Below, in pieces: positions 8,101 to 14,527 of a stretch of DNA of 15,861 bases; position 1 is the first letter of the stretch; every line of letters starts with the position of its first letter. Source of the stretch: DASZFV01 sp036494575 (GTDB lineage Bacteria > Myxococcota_A > Polyangia > Fen-1088); the NCBI GenBank assembly GCA_036494575.1, contig DASXOE010000079.1, positions 1 to 15,861 on the forward strand, in the 5' to 3' direction. The notes beneath the pieces were generated by a model. It saw only the letters and a program-made list of their open reading frames with translations, did not search any database and was not told where the DNA came from. The position numbers and the translations under genes were made by a program.

Positions 8101-8269
8101 CCGCCAGGAAAGAGCCGAGGCCGAGGCCGCCCATGAAGGCCGTCAGCACCGTCGAGACGGCCAGCGTCGTCGACCCGAAGACGAGGGTCAGCATCCTCGT
8201 CCAGAGCATCTCCAGGATGAGGCCGGACGCGCCTGACAAGAAGAAACAGGCGAGGATGACGGCCCGCAT
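5168..8269 (-). CDS. Fused multi-pass membrane / spermidine-synthase-like protein with helical C-terminal region
   Basis: This 1033-residue protein matches the family annotated as fused MFS/spermidine synthase. Residues 1-205 and 246-470 are two membrane halves with clear mutual similarity (SGASGLILEMLWTR against SGATAMTLQVMWTR; AFMGGLGLGS against AFLIGLGCGS). Residues about 475-715 are a spermidine-synthase-type fold: nucleotide-binding loop VGFGSG (565-570), acidic strand end VVELEP (Glu588, Glu590) and GDGRNF (618-623). The two Asp residues that activate putrescine in true synthases are absent: the site reads SQPSNP, with Gln637 and Asn640 at those places. Aminopropyl transfer is therefore doubtful. 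Residues about 815-1010 are helical and TPR-like. The ATG at 8269 is the first start after an in-frame stop 12 codons upstream. It is the first gene of an operon with the PfkB homologue. Its role is unknown; an inner-membrane location is clear. Confidence 0.88.
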   Translation of the reverse strand: MRAVILACFFLSGASGLILEMLWTRMLTLVFGSTTLAVSTVLTAFMGGLGLGSFLAGRFADRLKTPVQAYAALEASIGLYALLVPVVVAFYPALNRWLWTAFGDRYALLSVLRFVASAGLLLVPTTLMGATLPILARHFVQHPWELRRVGMRIGSLYAVNLFGAVAGAFFAGFVFLPELGLRGTNVTAAAFNLTLAAGVLLARRFLPAAAAAGPSMEALLDEAAADGRIEAGALPPAPVVDARSRRVALGAFVVSGATAMTLQVMWTRALAVLIGSSIFSFTIILVAFLIGLGCGSAVFGRLSQRTAHPVRWLAGLHLGIALAVGVSYLCTDRLPFVFTWLLKSTSFGVDTILVCQFVLACVTVLPATILMGGVFPLTIRIAAPRLESVGRDVGNAYALNTIGAIVGSFLSGFVVLPKLGLQRGIYASVVGGLALAAVLAAVAPGLSRARRAAGIGAACALAALGLVLPRWNLVTFSSGFFRVSIAREYISRQIHKKAWQDPKLVFYEDGTATTVTVDQWGKTFSLKNNGKVDASNDSDMATQIVVGLLPLLLYEGQAPPKVALVGFGSGVTAGAITQFPIASLEVVELEPAIYRASHFFDADNHRPLDNPKVKARVGDGRNFLTQRRDRFDVLVSQPSNPWLTGVSNLFTREYFRDVKTRLAPHGLFCQWAQLYEMSPWNIKTIYRTLREEFPYVYVFAAEDLSSDTILIASEEPIKLDLAALERAFADPATRAEARRAGFASPHDVMAYLLLGSDELESFTAGSPTNTDDNALIEFTAPRDLLGYAKFDPYLAKVYGPMWPYGRLTELVSGYDGPARSANCGRLGRSLLAHGKAREAELWTRRAEAAGDTPEARHARLLLRLVSTRMDRDPEIPLAPGETLAPPVVPAKIAAAHPEYVARVAEEYRDVLADLGARRYATAYKLLDKWPEPLWTGLGQDFALLSGFLDYKAEFYADAVETLKALADDARYVARRPEVLYYLGRAHYASAAYGKAVDALERFVRSQGVLGRAVLPASDSAGRAASGATAPAPL

Positions 8270-8281
8270 GGGTCCGCCGAA

Positions 8282-8289
8282 TGTAACAG
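8282..8289. promoter_or_regulatory. TGTAACAG motif in the divergent region before the sigma-factor gene
   Basis: The octamer TGTAACAG occurs here and again at 10879-10886, just after the sigma/anti-sigma/DUF4097 genes and before the phosphoesterase gene. Five of its eight bases are A or T, which makes it rare in this GC-rich DNA. It may be part of a promoter or operator, possibly one read by the local ECF sigma factor. No matching -10 element could be fixed, so this is only a candidate. Confidence 0.2.
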
Positions 8290-8395
8290 ACGAAGAAGTC
8301 TCCTAGCCGGGCCGGAAACAACCGGACCTGATACCCTTGCGCGCGGGGCAACCGAAAGCCGATTGTGGAAGTCAAACCCGACAATTCGACGATGC

Positions 8396-8401
8396 TAGGA
8401 G
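8396..8401 (+). promoter_or_regulatory. Ribosome binding site that decides the sigma-factor start
   Basis: TAGGAG lies five bases before GTG 8407. The other in-frame starts, GTG 8365 and ATG 8392, have no such sequence in front of them, so GTG 8407 is preferred. Confidence 0.6.
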
Positions 8402-8406
8402 CATCC

Positions 8407-9006
8407 GTGATCGACGGGCTGGCGGCGGGATCCGCGGAGGGAGGGCGCGCCGACGAGGCAGCCCTCGTCGAGGACGTTCGACGCGGCGCGCCCGGCAGCC
8501 GCGAGGCCGTTTATCACCGCTACAAGCGGCGCGTCTTCGCGCTCGCGCTGCGCATCGTCGGTGTGGTCGACGCCGAGGAGGTCGCGCAGGAGGCGTTCAT
8601 CCGCGTGTTCCGCGGCCTGCCGAAGTTTCGCGGCGACGCGGCGCTCGGCACCTGGATCTACCGCCTGGCCGTCAACGTCGCCTTGTCGCATCGCACGCGG
8701 CGGGCAAACGTGCCGGCCGCTCCCCTCGAGGAGGGCGGGGCGGAGCGCGTCGTCGCCGTGACGCCGGAGGCGCGCGACCTCGCGCTCCGCAAGCAGCTCG
8801 AGCGCGCGCTCGCCCTGCTGCCCGTGGGCTACCGCACCGTCATCGTGCTCCACGACGTCGAAGGGCTCGAGCACGAGGAGGTGGCGTCGATCCTCGGCTG
8901 CCACGTCGGCACGTCGAAGTCGCAGCTCCACAAGGCGCGCGCCAGGCTGCGCGAGATGCTCGCCGCCCAGGGCATCACGGCCGCCGAGCTCCTGGAGCGC
9001 GAGTGA
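8407..9006 (+). CDS. ECF-type (extracytoplasmic function) RNA polymerase sigma factor
   Basis: Started at GTG 8407, the protein has 199 residues, the usual size for ECF sigma factors, which consist of regions 2 and 4 only. Region 2 is seen in DAEEVAQEAFIRVFRG and the following GTWIYRLAVNVALSH, which carry the core-binding and -10 recognition helices. Region 4 is seen in LERALALLPVGYRTVIVLHD and the helix-turn-helix VASILGCHVGTSKSQLHKAR, which reads the -35 box. The stop overlaps the start of the anti-sigma gene by one base (TGATG), so the two proteins are made together. It should direct core RNA polymerase to a small regulon and is probably held inactive by the downstream membrane protein. 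Which signal releases it is not visible. Starts at 8365 or 8392 would add 14 or 5 residues. Confidence 0.92.
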   Translation: MIDGLAAGSAEGGRADEAALVEDVRRGAPGSREAVYHRYKRRVFALALRIVGVVDAEEVAQEAFIRVFRGLPKFRGDAALGTWIYRLAVNVALSHRTRRANVPAAPLEEGGAERVVAVTPEARDLALRKQLERALALLPVGYRTVIVLHDVEGLEHEEVASILGCHVGTSKSQLHKARARLREMLAAQGITAAELLERE

Positions 9007-9773
9007 TGGACGCGAGGGGCCCAGGACCGACGAGCGGACGAGCGGACGTCTGCGCCGCGGGCGAGCCGTCGCCGTTCTCGCTCGAGCGGCTGTCGGCGTT
9101 CCTCGACGGTGATCTGCCGGGCCCCGAGCTCTCCTCCGTGCGCCATCACCTCGAGGCGTGTCTGGCGTGCGCGCGGCGGCTCGACGAGGTCGGCGCCGTG
9201 ACCCGCGCCACCCGCGCGCTCGAACCGCCGGAGCCGCCGCCCACTCTGTGGCCCTCCATCGAGGGGGCGCTCGCGCGGCAGACGCGCGCCGAAAAGTGGT
9301 GGGCGTCGTGGCGGCCGTTCGGGATCGGGGCGCTCGCGGGCGCGGCGGCCGCGGCGGCGCTGGTCCTCGTCTGGGGCGCGCGGCCGGCGAGCCCGCGGGC
9401 ATGGCGCGAGGCCGCGCCGGCCGCCTTCGAGGCGTCGCGCGCGTCGGAGCCGGGCGGCGCGCCGCCGGTCGCGACCGATCCGCTGCTCGCCGAGGCCGAG
9501 CAGGAGTTCGCGCGCGCCGGCGCCGTCTACGAGCGGTCGATCGAGAAGCTGCGCGGCCTGCTCACGCGCGAGGAGGCGCGCTGGTCTCCCGACGTGCGCG
9601 CGCGCTACGTCGAGCGGCTGGCGCGCCTCGACGACGCCATCGCGCGTTCGCGCGAGACGGCCCGCCGCGCGCCCGGCGACAGCGAGGGCAACGAGCAGCT
9701 CTTCGCGGCGTACCAGCAGAAGATCGCGTTCCTCACCGAGACGGTCCACCGGGGCGGCGGTTGGGCGCCATGA
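9006..9773 (+). CDS. Membrane anti-sigma factor with zinc-binding (ZAS / zf-HC2) domain
   Basis: The 255-residue product begins at ATG 9006, overlapping the sigma-factor stop; GGAG at 8994-8997 can serve as ribosome binding site. Residues about 26-60 hold the anti-sigma motif HLEACLAC (His48, Cys52, Cys55; HxxxCxxC) after LSAFLDGDLPGPEL. This zinc-bound helical domain wraps around ECF sigma factors in the cytoplasm. A single transmembrane helix follows at about 104-125. The remaining 130 residues would be periplasmic and are rich in charged helices, with regular Arg/Glu/Ala patterning from about 160 to 245 that suggests a coiled coil or helical sensor. Its stop overlaps the next start as ATGA. 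Gene order and coupling make it the cognate inhibitor of the upstream sigma factor; release would need proteolysis or a conformational signal not seen here. Confidence 0.88.
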   Translation: MDARGPGPTSGRADVCAAGEPSPFSLERLSAFLDGDLPGPELSSVRHHLEACLACARRLDEVGAVTRATRALEPPEPPPTLWPSIEGALARQTRAEKWWASWRPFGIGALAGAAAAAALVLVWGARPASPRAWREAAPAAFEASRASEPGGAPPVATDPLLAEAEQEFARAGAVYERSIEKLRGLLTREEARWSPDVRARYVERLARLDDAIARSRETARRAPGDSEGNEQLFAAYQQKIAFLTETVHRGGGWAP

Positions 9774-10849
9774 AGCGCGCGTGGGCTGCGCTCGGCCTCG
9801 CGGCGTCCCTCGCGGCGCTCGCGCCCGCGCGCGCCCTGGGGCGGCCAGGGGGTGACGCCGGCGCCGACGACGGCCGCCAAGGCGAGGTCGCCGCCTTCAC
9901 CGACCGCCGCGAGATCATCGTCCCCGTGCCGGCGGGCAGCGTCGAGGTCATGCGCATCGACAACCCCATGGGACGGGTCGAGATCCGCGGCGGCGGGCGG
10001 GCCGACGTCATTCACATCCTCGCGCAGAAGCGCGCCATGACCGCGGAGGCGCTCGGCCGCCTGCGGGTTCACTACGTGGCCTTCCAGAGCGGCGAGGTGC
10101 AGCTCGACACGCGCGTCGAGCTCGAGGGCCGCGAGCGCTCCGTCCCGCTCGGCGGCAGCGGCATCGATCTCGTCATCGAGGTGCCCTCCGACGTCGCCGT
10201 CGAGGCCAAGACGTTCGGGGGCGACGTCACGGCGTCCGGGCTGCGCGCCGGCGCGCGGCTCGAGACGACGGGCGGGCGCATCGGCATCAGCGACGTGCGC
10301 GGCCCCGTCGTGACGCGACAATTGCGCGGCGGGCAGAGCGTCTCGGGCGTCGACGGCGACGTCGATCTCGACGGCATCGAGGGCGACATGGATCTGCGCC
10401 GCCTCGTGGGCGGCCGCGCCTCGGCGCGGGTCGTCGACGGCAACATCCGCGCCGACGACGTGCGCGCCTCCTGGGTACACCTCCAGACGACGACCGGCGA
10501 GGTCGTGCTGCTCGGGCCGCTGCGCGCGGGCGCCCACTACGATCTGCGCAGCTACGCGGGCGACGTGCGCGTGCTCGCCGTGGGGGAGCTGCCGCTCCTC
10601 GAGCTGCGCGCGCGCGCGTCGGCGCCCGTCGCGACGGCTTTCGCGCTGCGCGGCGTGCGCCACCAGGGCGAGTGGCTGCGCGCCGAGCTCGGGGGTGCCG
10701 GGATCGGTGCGCCGCGCGCGCGCGCCGCGCTGCTCGAGGTCTCGTCAGTGCTCGCGCGCGTCATGATCCAACCCAGCGCCGCCGCGGGACCCGGCGCCGT
10801 CGAGCTGCCGGGCGTCGCCGAGCTGCCAGGCGCCGCCAAGCTCCACTGA
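9770..10849 (+). CDS. Exported DUF4097-type beta-strand repeat protein
   Basis: The gene starts at ATG 9770 inside the anti-sigma stop (ATGA) and encodes 359 residues. A signal peptide is clear: MKR, a hydrophobic Ala/Leu core, then PARA with likely cleavage after residue 22. From about residue 45 the chain is a series of short strands with recurring Gly-Asp-Val turns (for example VEIRGGG, KTFGGDVTASGL, ETTGGRIGISDVRG, VDGDVDLDGIEGDMDL, VDGNIRADDV, TTTGEVVLLG). This is the pattern of DUF4097 / adhesin-like right-handed beta solenoids. The C-terminus has a short repeat of ELPG. Genes of this kind often sit beside ECF sigma/anti-sigma pairs, but their function is not established. It is probably a periplasmic or surface protein that is regulated by, or reports to, the sigma system. 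Confidence 0.8.
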   Translation: MKRAWAALGLAASLAALAPARALGRPGGDAGADDGRQGEVAAFTDRREIIVPVPAGSVEVMRIDNPMGRVEIRGGGRADVIHILAQKRAMTAEALGRLRVHYVAFQSGEVQLDTRVELEGRERSVPLGGSGIDLVIEVPSDVAVEAKTFGGDVTASGLRAGARLETTGGRIGISDVRGPVVTRQLRGGQSVSGVDGDVDLDGIEGDMDLRRLVGGRASARVVDGNIRADDVRASWVHLQTTTGEVVLLGPLRAGAHYDLRSYAGDVRVLAVGELPLLELRARASAPVATAFALRGVRHQGEWLRAELGGAGIGAPRARAALLEVSSVLARVMIQPSAAAGPGAVELPGVAELPGAAKLH

Positions 10850-10872
10850 CGCGGGCGCGCTCGCCGAATCGG

Positions 10873-10885
10873 TGTTACTGTAACA
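10873..10885. promoter_or_regulatory. Perfect palindrome TGTTACTGTAACA in front of the phosphoesterase gene
   Basis: TGTTAC and GTAACA flank a single central T, giving a 13-bp perfect inverted repeat in the 48-base gap between the DUF4097 gene and the phosphoesterase gene. It begins 25 bases before the ATG at 10898. Such short AT-rich palindromes are typical of repressor operators. The right half plus the next base, TGTAACAG, is repeated at 8282-8289 before the sigma-factor gene. Confidence 0.4.
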
Positions 10886-10897
10886 GCCCAGGGGGCG

Positions 10898-11629
10898 ATG
10901 CGGATCGGGATCTTCTCCGACACTCACGCGAACATCGAAGCGCTCGACGCGGTCATGAAGGCCATCGACGCTGAGAAGGTCGACCAATACGTATGTTTGG
11001 GCGACACCGTGGGTTACGGCGCGAGCCCCAACGAGTGCTGCGCGCTCGTGCGCTCGAAGGCGGCTCACACCATCCTCGGCAACCACGACGCCGCCGTCGC
11101 GGGCCGCATGGACTACTCGTATTACTATCACGCCGCGCGCCACGCCCTCGACCTGCACGCGCGCCAGCTCAAGCCCGAGCACATGTCGTGGCTCAAGCAG
11201 CTCCCCTACGAGGTCCGCCAGGGCGAGGTCCACTTCTGCCACGGCTCGCCCCTCAACATCGAGGACTTCGACTACATCTTCGCGCGCGACCAGGCCGCGC
11301 AGTGCATGGAGATCTGGGACCAGCTCGCGCAGCTCACGCTCATCGGGCATTCGCACCTGTGCAAGTCGTTCGCGCTGTCGCCCGACGGCGTCTATGAGGT
11401 CGTCTCCGACCGCTTCGAGCTGCGCGACGGGTGGCGCTACATCGTGAGCGTTGGCTCCGTGGGGCAGCCGCGCGACTACGATCCGCGGGCGAGCTACGTG
11501 CTCTTCGACACCGAGACCAAGCTCTTCGAGTTCAAGCGCGTCGAGTACGACATCAAGGCCTCGGCCGAGAAGATCTTCGGGACGGACCTCGAGCCGAACT
11601 TCGGCCACCGCCTGTTCATCGGCGTGTGA
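10898..11629 (+). CDS. Calcineurin-like metallophosphoesterase
   Basis: This 243-residue cytoplasmic protein has the complete set of two-metal phosphoesterase motifs: SDTH (Asp8, His10), GDTVGYG (Asp36), GNHD (Asn62, His63), CHGSP (His115) and GHSH (His151, His153). The length and GDTVGYGASPNE resemble the YfcE/DNA-repair-exonuclease-like group of bacterial metallophosphoesterases, which cleave phosphodiesters or phosphomonoesters. All metal ligands are present, so the enzyme should be active; the natural substrate cannot be read from the sequence. The ATG at 10898 follows a G-run (AGGGGGCG) that may act as a close-set ribosome binding site. A perfect palindrome lies just upstream. The stop is 2 bases before the next start, so it is co-transcribed with the exported protein that follows. 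Confidence 0.9.
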   Translation: MRIGIFSDTHANIEALDAVMKAIDAEKVDQYVCLGDTVGYGASPNECCALVRSKAAHTILGNHDAAVAGRMDYSYYYHAARHALDLHARQLKPEHMSWLKQLPYEVRQGEVHFCHGSPLNIEDFDYIFARDQAAQCMEIWDQLAQLTLIGHSHLCKSFALSPDGVYEVVSDRFELRDGWRYIVSVGSVGQPRDYDPRASYVLFDTETKLFEFKRVEYDIKASAEKIFGTDLEPNFGHRLFIGV

Positions 11630-11631
11630 CG

Positions 11632-13194
11632 ATGGCGCGACGCGGGCGCGCCGCCGCCGGCCTCGGGATCGCGGCGCTGGCTTGCCTCGGGGGCCTCGCG
11701 GGCGCGGCCGGGGCGGCGCGCGCCGTCGCGCCGTGCGACGACGCGGCGGCCCCGGCCTGGAAGGCCGTCGAATCGCGCGGCGGCATCGTGCCCGAGATCG
11801 AGGAGGACGGCACGCAGGCGCCGCCCGCCTGGTGGCGCTACCCGAATCCCCGGCGCGCCGCCGAGCTGCTCGCGGCCGAGGCGCGCGATCCGAAGGGCCT
11901 CTTCGCGCGCGTGGCGCCGGCCGAGCTCGCGCCCGGCGACGTCCTCGTGCGGCCGACGGGCGCGGGCGCGTGCGGGCGCATGGCCGTGCTCGCGGGCCGG
12001 CTCGACGAGCGCTGGATGTTGCAGGACGAGCGCGAGGCGGACGGGGCGGCGCGCACGAGCGACGACGTCTTCTTCGCGGACGGCAAGGCGCTGCGCCCCG
12101 AGGCCACCGCCTACCGCATCAACGTCAAGGGCGACAGCTCCCTCGGCCACGTGCGCGAGCTCGAGCGCGACCTCGGCCACCTCGAGCGCACGATCGCCGA
12201 GCGGCCGCCGCTCATCGCCGAGAACGGGCGCGCCGTCGTCGACGAGCGCGTTCACGACCTGCTCGACGAGGCCTGGTCGCTCAAGGCCGATCCGGCCTTC
12301 GAGGTCCAGCGCCGCGTGCTGGCGGGCCGCGCGCTCGCGCTCGCCGCGGGGCTCGACTGGCCGGGCGCCGCCGAGAGCGCTGCCGCCGTCCTCGACGACG
12401 CCCAGCTGCGGGCGCCCGACAGCGCCGACGTGCTCGTCGCGCGCGCGAGCGTCCACGAGCTTCGGGCCAGCCACGAGCTCGCGCTGTCCGTCGCCCAGGC
12501 GGCGGTCGGGCTGCCGCACGCGCCGGCGCGCGCCCGCTACGTCCTCGGCCGCGCACTGCTCGCGACGGGCAGGACGAAGGACGGCCTCGACGAGCTGCGC
12601 CGCTACCTCGCCGCCGAGCCCGGCGACCCCCGCGCTTCTGAGCTCGTGGCCACGGGTGGACGGGAGCCGCGCCTCGCGCCGCCCCCCGCGACCGACGCGG
12701 GGCTGCGCTTCGGGGCGACCGCGACGCACGCGGGCGTGACCTGCGCGCCCTACGGCTTTCACGTCGACTGGCCCATCGCCTGGCGCGTCGTGGGGCAGTC
12801 GCTCACGCCCGAAAACGGCGTGCTCGTCGATCTCGCGACGGAGCGCGTGCTCGACGACGACGGCAACGCCCAGCGCGGCGCCGCCGTGCTGCTCGCCGAG
12901 CGACCCGACAACGCCGCCGCGCGCGCTGCGCTCCTCAAGAAGGCCGGCCGCAACATGTTCCCGAGCGCCAAGCTCAAGACGCTGGCGCCGCTCGTGCCCG
13001 GCAGCCGGCGCGAGGGCTTCCGCGAGCGCGGCGAGGCCGACGGGGTCATGCACGCGGGCGAGATCACGACGCTCGAGCACGCGGGCGTCGTGGTCTTCGT
13101 CGTGCTCAACGCGCCGGCGCGTGCCGCGCCCAAGCTCGAGGACGAGTACGTCGCCCTCGTGAAGAGCCTGACCTTCTCGCCCCGCGTCCCTTAG
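11632..13194 (+). CDS. Exported multi-domain protein: NlpC/CHAP-like region without its His, TPR-like helices, PsbP/DUF1795-like C-terminus
   Basis: The gene starts 2 bases after the phosphoesterase stop and encodes 520 residues. MARRGR followed by a hydrophobic Ala/Gly/Leu core to about residue 31 is a signal peptide. Residues about 95-165 read LAPGDVLVRPTGAGACGRMAVLAG, which recalls the PGD...GHvavv strand pair of NlpC/P60 or CHAP peptidases. The usual catalytic His is Arg116, so it would not be a normal peptidase. Residues about 205-340 are Ala-rich helices in TPR style (AGRALALAAGLDWPGAAESA; ARYVLGRALLATGRTKDGLD). Residues about 370-517 (GFHVDWPIAWRVV ... YVALVKSLTF) resemble PsbP/DUF1795-type domains, in which a W-P-x-x-W strand begins the fold and a KSLTF-like strand ends it. 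I do not recognise the whole protein. All domain names are inferences from short patterns; export and the helical middle are the firmest points. Confidence 0.75.
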   Translation: MARRGRAAAGLGIAALACLGGLAGAAGAARAVAPCDDAAAPAWKAVESRGGIVPEIEEDGTQAPPAWWRYPNPRRAAELLAAEARDPKGLFARVAPAELAPGDVLVRPTGAGACGRMAVLAGRLDERWMLQDEREADGAARTSDDVFFADGKALRPEATAYRINVKGDSSLGHVRELERDLGHLERTIAERPPLIAENGRAVVDERVHDLLDEAWSLKADPAFEVQRRVLAGRALALAAGLDWPGAAESAAAVLDDAQLRAPDSADVLVARASVHELRASHELALSVAQAAVGLPHAPARARYVLGRALLATGRTKDGLDELRRYLAAEPGDPRASELVATGGREPRLAPPPATDAGLRFGATATHAGVTCAPYGFHVDWPIAWRVVGQSLTPENGVLVDLATERVLDDDGNAQRGAAVLLAERPDNAAARAALLKKAGRNMFPSAKLKTLAPLVPGSRREGFRERGEADGVMHAGEITTLEHAGVVVFVVLNAPARAAPKLEDEYVALVKSLTFSPRVP

Positions 13195-13195
13195 A

Positions 13196-13208
13196 CTCGC
13201 CGGGCGAG
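13196..13208. terminator. Palindrome between convergent gene ends, possible bidirectional terminator
   Basis: CTCGCC and GGCGAG meet around a single G, in the only 19 bases that separate the stop at 13194 (plus) from the stop at 13214 (minus). As RNA it folds as a 5-bp stem with a 3-base loop on either strand. There is no T-run, so efficient intrinsic termination is not expected; the position is what makes it notable. Confidence 0.3.
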
Positions 13209-13213
13209 GGCGG

Positions 13214-14527
13214 TCAGCGCGCGTGGAAGCGCACCAGCATTCCGCTCTTCGGTTCGGGCGGGATGGTCTTCCAGTCGTAGGTCAGATCCTGCGCCGGCAG
13301 CTCCCAGGTGTATCCGCGCACGAGCAAGGCCAGGTAAGAGAGCGCGATGAACGTCGAGTAGTCGAGCCCGAGGCAGACGTGCGCCCGCGCGCCCTGCGGA
13401 ATGAAGGCCAGCTCGTGCTTGCGGTGCTCGGCGCGCTCGGGGCCGAAGCGGTCCGGATCGAACCGATCTGGGTCGCGGTAGATCGCCGGGTCGCGGTTGT
13501 GCACGCCGAGGGCCAGATAGACGAGCCACCCCGCGGGCACCTCGAAGCCGGCGCAGGCGAACGCGCGCTTGGCGCGTCCGAAGGCGAGCGGCACGATGGG
13601 CACGTAGCGCTTCGCCTCGAGCACGACGGCGAGGCACGCCCGCAGCTTCGCGAGCGATTCCATCGTGAGAGGTCCGGACGCCGCGTGGGCGCGCACCTCC
13701 GCCTCGCAACGCGCGCGCAGCGCGGGGTCCTCCGCGAGCCGGCGCGTCACCTCCGACAGGAGGGCGTAGACGATGAAGCCGGCGATGACGACGTGATGGA
13801 CCTCCAGCACGGCCTCGTCGTCCGTGAACACGTGACCACCCTCGGCCTGGGCGACCAGCATGCGCGACAGCGCGTCCGCGCGCGGCTCGGCCCGGCGCGC
13901 GGTCACGACGCCCCGGATGCGCGCGAGGACGCGGTCGCGCGCCGCTCGAGCGCGCGCGTAGCGCGAGCCGGGGAGGGCCACGGGCAGCGAGACCATGCCC
14001 GTGAGGACGGCGCCGTAGTCGGCGCACACGGCGTCCGTCTCCGGCCCGGGCGGAAGCCCGAGAACGTTCTGGCAGATGACCTCGATGACGAGCTTGCGCA
14101 GCTCGACGGCCGCGCGCACGGGGCCGCCCGCCTCCGCGAGGCGCGCCAGCGTCCCACCGACGAGCGCCTCGAGCGCGGGGAGATAGCCGCCGATCGCGGC
14201 GTGGTCGAAGCTCCCCATCGCCATGGTCTTGAGCGCGCGGTGCCTCTCGCCGTCGAACATCTGCATGTTGGCCCCGCCGAACAGATCGAGGAGCGGGAAC
14301 GGGTGGGCGTTCGCGCGCGAGACGTTGTCCGGGTCGTAAAAGGCCTGGGCGCCCTCGAGGCCCGAGAGAAAGACCACGCGCTGGCCCACGACGCGCGACT
14401 TGAAGACGTTGCCGTGGCGCTTGCGGCGGTCGGCGAGGAAACCGAAGGGGTTCGCGAGCAGCGCGAGCGTCTCGCCGAGGAGCGGCAGGCCCAGGTCGCC
14501 AGGCGGCAGCCGGGCGTTCGCGCTCAC
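13214..14527 (-). CDS. Cytochrome P450 with atypical oxygen-activation and heme-loop motifs
   Basis: The GTG start at 14527 overlaps the TolC stop by four bases (GTGA), giving 437 residues that open MSANARLPPGDLGLPLLGE, a soluble bacterial-type P450 N-terminus. The K-helix ExxR is EAKR (Glu304-Arg307). The Cys loop is FIPQGARAHVCLG, with heme ligand Cys385. Compared with FxxGxRxCxG, three extra residues separate Phe375 from Cys385, and His383 sits where Arg normally binds a heme propionate. The I-helix, normally A-G-x-[DE]-T, reads AGFIV (249-253), so the acid and Thr that drive dioxygen protonation are missing. Such a protein may use peroxide, or rearrange an activated substrate as allene oxide synthases do, instead of doing classical monooxygenation. 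The substrate is unknown. Coupling to an outer-membrane channel gene suggests a product that is exported or a lipid. Confidence 0.9.
   Translation of the reverse strand: MSANARLPPGDLGLPLLGETLALLANPFGFLADRRKRHGNVFKSRVVGQRVVFLSGLEGAQAFYDPDNVSRANAHPFPLLDLFGGANMQMFDGERHRALKTMAMGSFDHAAIGGYLPALEALVGGTLARLAEAGGPVRAAVELRKLVIEVICQNVLGLPPGPETDAVCADYGAVLTGMVSLPVALPGSRYARARAARDRVLARIRGVVTARRAEPRADALSRMLVAQAEGGHVFTDDEAVLEVHHVVIAGFIVYALLSEVTRRLAEDPALRARCEAEVRAHAASGPLTMESLAKLRACLAVVLEAKRYVPIVPLAFGRAKRAFACAGFEVPAGWLVYLALGVHNRDPAIYRDPDRFDPDRFGPERAEHRKHELAFIPQGARAHVCLGLDYSTFIALSYLALLVRGYTWELPAQDLTYDWKTIPPEPKSGMLVRFHAR

Noticed and set aside
6032..8236. A long plus-strand open frame antisense to the same gene
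   Set aside because: The product would be almost wholly Arg, Glu, Ala and Gly, which is the usual antisense reading of GC-rich coding DNA.
8309..8328. CCGG-AAACAA-CCGG and a GGAAAC that resembles an ECF -35 box
   Set aside because: CCGG is very frequent in this DNA, and no fitting -10 element follows at the right distance, so autoregulation cannot be argued from it.
8337..8351. TTGC / GCAA inverted repeat before the sigma-factor gene
   Set aside because: The stem is only four bases with a GC-rich loop; it is expected by chance here.
5940..8384. A long minus-strand open frame overlapping the spermidine-synthase-like gene
   Set aside because: It reads as Arg/Pro/Ala-rich sequence without domain patterns, while the other frame has clear membrane helices and a SAM-binding fold.
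10799..10840. Short direct repeat encoding ELPG at the end of the DUF4097-type gene
   Set aside because: Only two imperfect copies, fully coding, with no sign of a mobile element or array.
11494..13080. A 500-codon minus-strand open frame opposite the exported multi-domain protein gene
   Set aside because: It has no signal, domain or plausible start context, and the plus strand has a signal peptide and tight coupling to the preceding gene.
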